32,692 bases of DNA from the NCBI GenBank assembly GCA_005776475.1, contig SXPB01000019.1, positions 1 to 32,692 of the forward strand, read 5' to 3'. The position numbers and the translations under genes were made by a program. How positions within the stretch are numbered: position 1 is the stretch's first letter; the number at the start of each line of letters is the position of its first letter. Positions 25,173-32,692 of the stretch are shown here, one piece after another. Source of the DNA: Planctomycetia bacterium. GTDB lineage: Bacteria > Planctomycetota > UBA1135 > UBA2386. The notes below the pieces were generated by a model, which saw only the letters and a list, made by a program, of their open reading frames with translations, was not told the DNA's origin and made no database searches.

Positions 25173-25196
25173 ACCGTCCTATCGGTCTAGGACGGT
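25173..25196. promoter_or_regulatory. Inverted-repeat operator candidate for the GntR regulator
   Basis: ACCGTCCTA-TCGGTC-TAGGACGGT, perfect 9-bp arms, 2 bp upstream of the gntR start codon. Confidence 0.75.
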
Positions 25197-25254
25197 AGGC
25201 ACTGGAGCGATGCCCCTCGTTACCGATGGCGCGTGGACGGCTATCGTCGGCGCC

Positions 25255-26436
25255 ATGGTGCTCTCGATGCCGCGCAGAATTCCGTTCGCCGCCCTGCTTG
25301 CCCTCGCGACGGCGACGGTGGCCCTGCCGGCCCAGGGCAAGGCCGCCGGCGTCAACGAACTGCTGGCCCGCATCGCCGCCGCCAAAGGCGCCGAACGCGA
25401 CGTCGCCGCCCAGGAACTCGCCGCGCTCGGTGGCAAGGCGGTGCCTGGACTACGCCGCGTGCTCGAAGACGGCGAAGACGCGCAGCGCATCGTCGCGCTG
25501 TTCGCCATCGGCAAGATGGGCAAGGCGGCGGAGCCGTTGCTGCCCGTGATGAGCAAGCTGTGGTTGGCCGAGCGGCTCGAGCTGACGCAGGCGATCCAGA
25601 AGAGCTTCGTGGCACTGGGTGCGGTGGGTGTGCCCGAACTCGCGCGCTGCGTTGGCGAGTTCGGCATCCAGAGTAATGCGTGCCAGACGCTGGCGGAGAT
25701 CGGGCCGGCCGGCAAGCCCGCGGTGCCGGCGTTGTGCAAGCTGCTGTCGTCGCGCACCGTCAGTGCACACACGGCGGCGTCGACGCTCGGCGCGATCCGC
25801 GATCCGGCCGCGATTCCGTTCCTCGTCAAAGCGGTGACCGAAGGCGCCGAGAACCCGCGCGGCTGCGACGAGTACAAGGTCGCGAACTCGGCCCAGGCGC
25901 TCGGCAGGATCGGCCCAGCGGCAGCGGCCGCGGTGCCGGCGCTGGTGAAGGTGATGCAGGCCGAGGGCGTTGCTGCGACGGCCACCATGTGCGATCGAGC
26001 AGCCACTGCCCTCGGGGACATCGGCGTGCGCACGGAGCCCGTGCTCGCGGCGCTTCGCAACGTCGCGAAGACCGGTGCGGGCGACGTGAAGAGGGCGGCG
26101 CAGGAGAGCCTCGACATCCTCGAGTGCGCGGTGGGTTCGAGCGATGACGCGGTTGCGCGCGCGATCCGCCACGCGAACTTCGACCTGCGACTGCGCGGCT
26201 TGCAGCGAGCGGTCGAACGCGCCGCCAACGGCCGTCCGTTCGTCGCCTCGATCGTCTGGTGCTACGAACACACCGACGACATCGCGGTGCGCATGGCGGC
26301 CGTCGGTGCGCTCGGCGCCATCGGCCTGCAGGACGAGCACGTCACCCGCGTGCTCGACGCGGCCGCGAAGCACCCCGATGCCAAGCTCGCCGCCGCCGCC
26401 CAGGAAGTGCGCGCCAGGTTCGAGCGCAAGGGCTGA
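25255..26436 (+). CDS. Secreted HEAT-repeat protein
   Basis: Signal MVLSMPRRIPFAALLALATATVALPAQG; repeated HEAT-like units (AAQELAALGGKAVPGLRRVLEDG, TLAEIGPAGKPAVPALCKLLSS, ALGRIGPAAAAAVPALVKVM). Confidence 0.8.
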   Translation: MVLSMPRRIPFAALLALATATVALPAQGKAAGVNELLARIAAAKGAERDVAAQELAALGGKAVPGLRRVLEDGEDAQRIVALFAIGKMGKAAEPLLPVMSKLWLAERLELTQAIQKSFVALGAVGVPELARCVGEFGIQSNACQTLAEIGPAGKPAVPALCKLLSSRTVSAHTAASTLGAIRDPAAIPFLVKAVTEGAENPRGCDEYKVANSAQALGRIGPAAAAAVPALVKVMQAEGVAATATMCDRAATALGDIGVRTEPVLAALRNVAKTGAGDVKRAAQESLDILECAVGSSDDAVARAIRHANFDLRLRGLQRAVERAANGRPFVASIVWCYEHTDDIAVRMAAVGALGAIGLQDEHVTRVLDAAAKHPDAKLAAAAQEVRARFERKG

Positions 26437-26457
26437 GCTGCGCGGCTGGCGCGTCGC

Positions 26458-26691
26458 TCAGTAGCCCTTCTTGCGCCCGAAGTTGTTCGGCCGCAGACGT
26501 TCGGCCTGATGCTGCAGCGGCACCCAGTCCCGGCCACCCGGCGGTGGCGGTTCCGGGGGAGCGGTTGTGACCGCATCGGCAGGAGCTGGCTCGACGGGCG
26601 TGGCGACCACCGGCGGCGCGACCAGCGCGCAGCACTTCTTCCACTTGCGGCCGGAACCACACGGGCAGCGTTCGTTGCGTCCGGTCTTCAT
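26458..26691 (-). CDS. SEC-C motif protein
   Basis: MKTGRNERCPCGSGRKWKKCCA. Confidence 0.85.
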   Translation of the reverse strand: MKTGRNERCPCGSGRKWKKCCALVAPPVVATPVEPAPADAVTTAPPEPPPPGGRDWVPLQHQAERLRPNNFGRKKGY

Positions 26692-26748
26692 GGTGTGCAC
26701 CACACTACGAGACCGGACGCAACTTCCCACTACGCCGCCCGCGTTGCG

Positions 26749-29700
26749 TCAGACGCCGAGCGTCAGCGCCACGCCGTTGCTGCTGATCAGGCCCGCGGCG
26801 TTGACGCCGTTCACGAACGCCGCACTCTGCACCGTCAACTGGAGGCCCATCAGCGCCGGGTTGCTCGGGATCGGCATCGTGTAGACGGCCTGCTGCGCCA
26901 CGGGCAGCAGCAGATTGAGCGAGTCGAGGCCGGCGAACTGGAAGCAGCCGGTCATGCCGATCACCGACAGGTCGATGCCCGGATCGAACCGCGTCGTGCT
27001 CACGATCTGGATGCCGAGCACGCTCGACGCCGGGAACTGCGTCGTCGTGCACGTCAGCGTCGTGCCGAGCTGCGGCAGCGACGTCGCCAGCGCCAGCGGC
27101 ACCGCGTTGTCGGCGCTGGTGCGGAACGTGCCCGGCAGTGCGGTCGAGATGTCCATGCTGCCGAGGTCGGTGTTGGGGCCAGCTGCGGTGTAGCCGACGA
27201 GCCAGGCATTGCCCGACGCGACCATCGTCTGCCACACGCAGGTGACGTTGCCGGTGGTGAGGTCGAACTGCATCTGGAACGTGTTCGCGTTCGTCGTGTT
27301 GTAGCTGTAGACGCCGTCCCACGTGACGTAGGCGATCGAGCCGATCTGCTCGAACTTCACCTTGCCGGAGCCCACAGCGTTGGGATTGAAGTCGTGCCAC
27401 GTGCCCCAGCGCGGTTGGACCGAGCCGAGCCACAGGGCAGCACTCGGTGTGTAGGCGGCGCCGTTGCCGGTCACCGGCGACACGAAGCCGTTCGAGCAGA
27501 CTTCGAGCGACGTGGTGACACCACCGAAGTATGGGAACGACCCGGTCAGGCCTACCGACTGGAACGAATCGTCGGTGAGGACCAACTGCGTCGCCGCGAG
27601 GCTGGGCGCCACGTAAGTGCCACCCGGCTGTGCGACGTAGAACCCGCCTGCGTTCTTGACGAGGCGCATGCCGACGCCACCGAGATCGAATCCCGTGTTG
27701 GTGAACAGTTCGTAGAACGACTTCGAGGACGTGCCGCAGGCCGTGCCGAACGGCGTGCTGACGGCAGGCGTGCCCGCGGGGCCATTGACGTTGAGGCTGA
27801 ACGAACCGGTCGCGGCGTTGTAGCCACCGACGCGGATGTAGTAGAGGCCGGGCGTGACCGCCGCCGTCACCGACGACTGCAGCGAGCACGTGTCGTCGTT
27901 GCAGATGACGCTGGTGAGGCTGCCGCACGAACCCGAGAGGATCTGGATCGCGGTGTCCCACGTGGCCTGGCCACAGGTATCGACGACCAGGTTGCCCGCG
28001 GTGCCGGCGACGTAGGTGAACCAGATGTCGTTGCCGCCAGCGGCGCATGGCCATGCACTCGACGTCGTCGAGCCGACTGTCGTGTACGGACCGTTGAGGC
28101 CGTTCACCACCGCGATCGCGGCGGCGCATTCGTCGTTGACCGGCGCGCCCGGACCGCCGCCGCCACCGGGGATCGGCAGCGAGTGCTGGTTGCAGGCCCA
28201 GTCGAGATCGACCTTGTTCGGCGTGCCGTTGGCGAGATTGCCGTCGTTGTCGTCGGCGATGTAGACCTGCAGCACCGCGTCGGCCTGGTTCGTGGCGTCG
28301 GCCGCGATCGAGCCGACGACGATGTCTTCGGTGAGCGCGATCGCCGCGGCGCGCGTGCCCAGCGTCGTTTCGAGCCGGTTGCGCAGCTTCCACGCAAAGC
28401 CCATCCACGACTGGCCGGCGGTGTGCACACCGCAACCCGAGCACGGATACTGCGTGGGGTTGTTGGCGTTGCGCAGCGCCACGCCCGTCGTCTGGAAGCC
28501 GCTGCCGAGCAGAGGCGTGTCGAGCAGGTAGCAGCCGAGGATGTCACCCCAGCCTTCGCTGAGGCCGTTCGTCTGCGAAATGCCGCCGTAGCGATCGTCG
28601 AGGCCGTGGCCCCATTCGTGCGCGATAACCGTCGAGAACGACGTGTTCGCGCAGCCGCCGCCGCTGGCGTAGTAGTTCATCGAGTTGCCGGTGTAGTACG
28701 CGTTGCACGTGCTGGCGATGTTCACCGTCACCGCGATGTTGCTGGCGGTGTTCAACTCAGCCGAGTTGCCGAGGATCGTGCGCGCCCATTGGTTGACCCT
28801 GTCGGTCCAATACGAAGTGGTCGTGTGCGCACCCTGCGCCGTGGAAGCACCTGCCGTCAGCAACTGGATCGTCGTCGGCACGCCGGGGTTGACCGTGAAC
28901 GAACCACTCGGCGCACTGCCGCCGCTGATCGTCGCGTGGTGACGACCGTCGAGGTTGCCGACCGCGATCGACACCGCGGCGGCGATGTTGACCGTGAACT
29001 GGCCGTTGTTGTCGGTGGTGACGTTGCCGATGCCGGGCACGCTGAGCACGAGCCCGGGCATGGGCGTGTTGACGAGCGGGTCATTGGCGTCGACGCCGGT
29101 GCGCGTCCAGCCCATCACCGTCACCGTGGTGTTGACCGGCGGCATGCCGAGGTTCGCCATCGCGGGCAACGAGACGGGGGCCGCGATCGGCAGCGTCTTG
29201 CCGACCGTGCAGCCTGCGAGGCCGCATTCGTGCTTGTCGCTGACGAAGCGCAACACCTTGCCGGTGAGCGCGTCGACGTAGTAGCGACCGATCGGGCCAC
29301 TGCCGTCCATGGCGACGTTGCTGATCGGCACTTCCCACGCCAGGGCGAACGTCTGCAGGTCGCTCGCTTCGACGTCACCGTCGATCACGAGCCGCGGTGC
29401 GGCAACCGGAGCGGGCTGCGGCACGCCGGTTGGTGTGCCGAGCGTCTGCCACGCGATCGCGAGCGCCGTGTCGGCATCGAAACGCGGCGTGATGTTGAAG
29501 TCGGCGGGGATCTGGAACGCCGTGGCGCCAAACATCGGCACGCGGCCGACCATGTGCACGCGCACGTCGGCGCGACCACCGATCACCGGCAGGCCGCGAA
29601 AGAACTGGTCGAAGACGAAGACCCACGTGCGGCTCATCCGGCTGCCGATCACTTCGCGGAACTCGGACGTGCCAAGGCCGAGCAAGGCCGCCTGTTGCTG

Positions 29701-29985
29701 CAGCAGCAGGTTCGCGTGGCGGCGCGCTTCGACGAGCGAGTTCTCGCGCCAGTCGGCGAGCGGCAGGCCACTGCCCCAGATCGCCTTCGGGGTGCCGGTG
29801 GCGGCGCACCACTCCACGCGCCACTGGCCGTTGGCGTTGGCGAGGAACTCATGCCATGCCGGGCTGCTGTAGAACTCGGCGAGTCGCACCGAGGTCTGGG
29901 TGTCGAGCTTCTGGGCTAGGGCCGGGACTGCCAGTGCGAAGCTGGCGACGAGGGACGAAGTCGTCCGCAAACGGGAGATGGTCAA
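26749..29985 (-). CDS. Large secreted zinc metallopeptidase (fungalysin/thermolysin-like propeptide plus HExxH domain plus PPC-like and C-terminal domains); TTG start at 29985 inferred, ORF open to 30057
   Basis: Signal LTISRLRTTSSLVASFALAVPALAQ; VIAHEWGHGLDDRYGGISQTNGLSEGWGDILG; PPC-like NDECAAAIAVVNGLNGPYTTVG...DIWFTYVAGTAGNLVVDTCGQATWDTAIQIL...GLYYIRVGGYNAATGSFSLNV. Confidence 0.85.
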   Translation of the reverse strand: MTISRLRTTSSLVASFALAVPALAQKLDTQTSVRLAEFYSSPAWHEFLANANGQWRVEWCAATGTPKAIWGSGLPLADWRENSLVEARRHANLLLQQQAALLGLGTSEFREVIGSRMSRTWVFVFDQFFRGLPVIGGRADVRVHMVGRVPMFGATAFQIPADFNITPRFDADTALAIAWQTLGTPTGVPQPAPVAAPRLVIDGDVEASDLQTFALAWEVPISNVAMDGSGPIGRYYVDALTGKVLRFVSDKHECGLAGCTVGKTLPIAAPVSLPAMANLGMPPVNTTVTVMGWTRTGVDANDPLVNTPMPGLVLSVPGIGNVTTDNNGQFTVNIAAAVSIAVGNLDGRHHATISGGSAPSGSFTVNPGVPTTIQLLTAGASTAQGAHTTTSYWTDRVNQWARTILGNSAELNTASNIAVTVNIASTCNAYYTGNSMNYYASGGGCANTSFSTVIAHEWGHGLDDRYGGISQTNGLSEGWGDILGCYLLDTPLLGSGFQTTGVALRNANNPTQYPCSGCGVHTAGQSWMGFAWKLRNRLETTLGTRAAAIALTEDIVVGSIAADATNQADAVLQVYIADDNDGNLANGTPNKVDLDWACNQHSLPIPGGGGGPGAPVNDECAAAIAVVNGLNGPYTTVGSTTSSAWPCAAGGNDIWFTYVAGTAGNLVVDTCGQATWDTAIQILSGSCGSLTSVICNDDTCSLQSSVTAAVTPGLYYIRVGGYNAATGSFSLNVNGPAGTPAVSTPFGTACGTSSKSFYELFTNTGFDLGGVGMRLVKNAGGFYVAQPGGTYVAPSLAATQLVLTDDSFQSVGLTGSFPYFGGVTTSLEVCSNGFVSPVTGNGAAYTPSAALWLGSVQPRWGTWHDFNPNAVGSGKVKFEQIGSIAYVTWDGVYSYNTTNANTFQMQFDLTTGNVTCVWQTMVASGNAWLVGYTAAGPNTDLGSMDISTALPGTFRTSADNAVPLALATSLPQLGTTLTCTTTQFPASSVLGIQIVSTTRFDPGIDLSVIGMTGCFQFAGLDSLNLLLPVAQQAVYTMPIPSNPALMGLQLTVQSAAFVNGVNAAGLISSNGVALTLGV

Positions 29986-30084
29986 GGTGGTGCCTCGAGC
30001 GAGGTGGCGAAACGAGAGGAAGACGCGACTTTTCCGTGGGGCGAACGGAAACCACAATGTCGGTTTAGGCTAGGACGTATGCCC

Positions 30085-30190
30085 GGGTTGAAAAGTGCCG
30101 CGCTGCGGCGATCTTCTCCCGGGAACTGCGGTCTGGCCGCTCCCTCCCCTGGAGGTGAGCGGCCGGGCGCCGCAGAAACCCAAGGAGGAG
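30085..30190 (+). promoter_or_regulatory. Structured 5' leader of the SASA esterase gene
   Basis: GGGTT (30085-30089)/AACCC (30177-30181) closing; hairpin GCCGC-GCT-GCGGC (30097-30109); CTGCGG (30126-30131)/CCGCAG (30170-30175) and GGCCGCTCCCTCC-CCT-GGAGG(t)GAGCGGCC (30135-30164); RBS AAGGAGGAG at 30182-30190. Confidence 0.5.
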
Positions 30191-30194
30191 AAGC

Positions 30195-31385
30195 ATGGAC
30201 ATCCGCAGCACGGCGGTCGGGCGTTGGATTCGTTCCTTGGCGTGGGCGTTGGCCGCGGGGCTCGGCGCCACGGCGGGATGTGGCGCCCAAGCGGCGCTCG
30301 ATGTCGTGGCCGTGCCCGATCGCTTCGAAGCGCGTGTCGATGGGAAGCCCGGCCAGGTCGCCTTCTTGTTCGTAGGCTTTGCGCCAGGGAGCCAGCCCTT
30401 GCCGGGTGGTCATGACCTTGGGTTGGCAGCCCCCGCGTTGCTCGGGGCCGCCGTGGTCGATGCCCGCGGCGTCGCCAGCTTCGCTGTCGGCTTCCCGGTT
30501 GGGGCGTTGGCCGGCGCTACGGTCTTTGCCGAAGCGGTGCTGTGGCAGCCGCCGTTGTCGCTGGACGCACCCGGCGCATTGCAGCTCTCCGGAACCCGCG
30601 CGGCGACGGTGCCGGTCGTGGGCAAGGTCGTCGATGTGTTCGTGTTGTTCGGGCAGAGCAATGCCGAAGGTGCGGGCGACGGCAGCACGCTGCCGCGGCG
30701 CCTGCTCGGGCCACAGCCTCGGGCGCGCATCTGGAGCGATCCGCTCGGCCAGTTCCAGGCGATCGAACACGGCGTCAACACGCGCTCCTACACACCGGCT
30801 GGGTTTGGTGGGCCGGAGCTGTCGTTGGCGGCCGGTCTCGCCGGCCACGAACGCACGGTGTACCTGATCAAGTTCGCGTGGCCGGCGACCGCGTTGGGAT
30901 TCACGGCTGGGCCTTGGAACGAATGGGGCGCGTCGGCGCAGGAGCTCTACGCGATCATGCAGTTCCGGCTCGGCTCCGCGTGTGCGGCGTTGCGCGCACA
31001 AGGGCAAGAGCCGCGCGTGCGCGGCATCTTCATGATGCAGGGGGAGAGCGATGCGCTGCAGGCGAGTCTCGCGAACACGTATCGGCAGAACCTCGCAGAG
31101 CTGATCCACGCGTTCCGCGAGGATCTGGTCGTTGCGGGCAACGCGGTTGCGGCGGTCCCGTTCGTGGTCGGTGGACTGCCCGATCTGCACGCGGGCTTCA
31201 CGTTCACGGCACAGGTGCGAGCGGCGCAGGCCGCGGTCGCTGCCGCGCTGCCGGGCTGTGCCTTCGTCGACACGCGGCGCTACTCGATGCTGCCCGACCG
31301 CGCGCACTTCGACATGGGCGGGTGCATCAGCATGGGCAGCGACTTCGCGGCGGCACTGCACGCGCTCGCCGACGGCCCGCGTTGA
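30195..31385 (+). CDS. Secreted SASA/DUF303-type carbohydrate esterase (sialate O-acetylesterase-like)
   Basis: VFVLFGQSNAEGAGDGS (catalytic Ser block) and GIFMMQGESDA; N-terminal signal/lipobox-like segment AGLGATAGCGAQA. Confidence 0.85.
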   Translation: MDIRSTAVGRWIRSLAWALAAGLGATAGCGAQAALDVVAVPDRFEARVDGKPGQVAFLFVGFAPGSQPLPGGHDLGLAAPALLGAAVVDARGVASFAVGFPVGALAGATVFAEAVLWQPPLSLDAPGALQLSGTRAATVPVVGKVVDVFVLFGQSNAEGAGDGSTLPRRLLGPQPRARIWSDPLGQFQAIEHGVNTRSYTPAGFGGPELSLAAGLAGHERTVYLIKFAWPATALGFTAGPWNEWGASAQELYAIMQFRLGSACAALRAQGQEPRVRGIFMMQGESDALQASLANTYRQNLAELIHAFREDLVVAGNAVAAVPFVVGGLPDLHAGFTFTAQVRAAQAAVAAALPGCAFVDTRRYSMLPDRAHFDMGGCISMGSDFAAALHALADGPR

Positions 31386-31394
31386 GAAGGCCGC

Positions 31395-32692
31395 CTACTT
31401 GGGTTCCGTGGCGCCGGCGCGGGCGCGCGCCGCAGCTTCTTCGGCTTCCTCTTCTTCGTCTTCGGCGCCGGCGGTGATCGCCCACTCCGGATAAGGCGCC
31501 GCGCTTCCGCGCATCGCGCGCCACAGGATCCGGTTGAGCACGTCCTCCGGCGCACAGTCGATCTGCGCGAAGTTGAGCGTCGCCGACATCTCCGCATCGG
31601 CGCGCAGCACCGGATCGGCGATCGCCACCGGGGCCGGGTTCATCTGGTCGAGCGGCACGGTCGCGGCGAGTTCTTGGAACGGCGTCAGGTCCGGCGTCTC
31701 GCTGAAGCAGTCGAACATCGGCGTGGCGCTGGCGTCGAACACGTTCATCGGCGGAATGCCGAGGATCTGCTCCATCGTGCGCAGCACGCTGGTCGTGTTG
31801 TACTGCGTCGAGACGGTGACGCCCCGGCGTGCGAACGGGCTCGCCACGTAGCACGTCGTGCGGTAGCCGCTGACGTGGTCCCAGCCCGCCTGCGGATCGT
31901 CCTCGATGCCGAAGATCGCCATCTTCGGCCAGAACTTCGAACGCGACAGCGCCGCGACGATGCGCCCAAAGGCGAGGTCGTTGTCGGCGACGCACGCGGC
32001 CGGCGTCGGGCAGCCCTTGCTCGTGCCGCTGGTGTGGTCGTTCGGCAGGCAGATCAGCACGAGGTTGGGGAACGTGCCCTTGCGTTCGAACTCGGCGAGC
32101 TCGCGCAAGAAGAAGTCGGCGCGGTGCTGGTCGGGCACCGACATCTCCCAGCCGACGTAGCCGGTCGGCGAATGCGGCAGCAGCGAACGCACGCTGGCTT
32201 CGCTCGCGAACACGACGTCGTCGGTGCCGTCGCGCCACGCGCGGAAGCACGCCGTGAAGTCGGGCTCGCCCTTCTTCGCCGGATCGCGCCAGCGCACCTT
32301 CGGGCCGCAGAACTCGCCGTAGTTGCGCAGGGTCAACTTGCGCGCGAGGGCGTGATCCCAGAGAAACCCGGCCGACGAGTACGACAGCGCATCCTTCTCG
32401 TCTTCGCCCATGCCGTCGGGATAGCTGCGCGGCCAGCCGGCGAAGCTCTTCTCGAGGTAGTCGCTGGCGAACGCGGCGGTGCTCCACTGGTGGCCGTCGG
32501 CCGACAGGATGCCGGAGCAGTACGTATTGTCGAGCAGCACGAACTGCCGCGCCAGCGCGTGTTGGTTTGGCGTGATCGCTTCCGGAAAGATGCACAGCTC
32601 GGGATCGCCGTTGCCTGCCTTCATGTCGCCGAGCACCTGGTCGTAGGTGCGGTTCTCCTTGATCACGTAGACGACGTGCTCGATGCGACTCG
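31395..32692 (-). CDS. Alkaline phosphatase / phosphoesterase-family protein (N-terminus outside window)
   Basis: SRIEHVVYVIKENRTYDQVLGDMKAGNGDPEL...LARQFVLLDNTYCSGILSADGHQWSTAAFASDY...LPNDHTSGTSKG..; acidic low-complexity C-terminus. Confidence 0.85.
   Translation of the reverse strand, partial: SRIEHVVYVIKENRTYDQVLGDMKAGNGDPELCIFPEAITPNQHALARQFVLLDNTYCSGILSADGHQWSTAAFASDYLEKSFAGWPRSYPDGMGEDEKDALSYSSAGFLWDHALARKLTLRNYGEFCGPKVRWRDPAKKGEPDFTACFRAWRDGTDDVVFASEASVRSLLPHSPTGYVGWEMSVPDQHRADFFLRELAEFERKGTFPNLVLICLPNDHTSGTSKGCPTPAACVADNDLAFGRIVAALSRSKFWPKMAIFGIEDDPQAGWDHVSGYRTTCYVASPFARRGVTVSTQYNTTSVLRTMEQILGIPPMNVFDASATPMFDCFSETPDLTPFQELAATVPLDQMNPAPVAIADPVLRADAEMSATLNFAQIDCAPEDVLNRILWRAMRGSAAPYPEWAITAGAEDEEEEAEEAAARARAGATEPK

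Noticed and set aside
26509-29919. 1136-aa + strand ORF
   Set aside because: Arg/His-rich shadow ORF antisense to the metallopeptidase; typical high-GC artefact with no recognisable motifs.
1-32692. CRISPR arrays, insertion sequences, phage genes, toxin-antitoxin pairs
   Set aside because: Looked for and not seen; tRNA-Arg at 11853 has no integrase or attachment-site duplication visible nearby.

Overview
High-GC bacterial chromosomal window. The gene repertoire suggests a planctomycete-like organism, but this is inference and was not tested. No phage, transposon, CRISPR array or rRNA is visible. Supported content: the 3' end of fabI, a TPR lipoprotein, a cysteine-synthase-like PLP enzyme, a MoxR ATPase, a frataxin (CyaY)-like gene, a histidine kinase, an RluA-type pseudouridine synthase, a Fis/AAA+ regulator, an ECF sigma / anti-sigma / secreted LolA-RseB-like operon, tRNA-Arg(CCG), an M61 peptidase, a double-CDGSH protein, lexA, a hemerythrin-like protein, a GT4 glycosyltransferase, a DUF5722-like protein, a giant membrane-anchored ECF sigma fusion, a GntR/ABC operon, a HEAT-repeat protein, a SEC-C protein, a large secreted metallopeptidase, a SASA-type esterase and a truncated phosphoesterase. 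Most interesting items: (1) an ECF sigma factor fused through one TM helix to about five carboxypeptidase-regulatory-like domains; (2) three highly structured intergenic regions that look like ncRNAs or regulatory leaders (before cyaY, before the GT4 gene, before the SASA esterase); (3) a 59-aa TM micro-ORF, absent from the supplied ORF track, upstream of lexA behind GTTN-N7-GTTN direct repeats; (4) an ABC ATPase whose Walker A lysine is Thr, partnered with a permease carrying a large propeller-like domain and controlled from a perfect 9-bp inverted repeat; (5) an NtrC-type regulator lacking the GAFTGA loop. All assignments come from reading motifs by eye; no database searches or folding programs were run.
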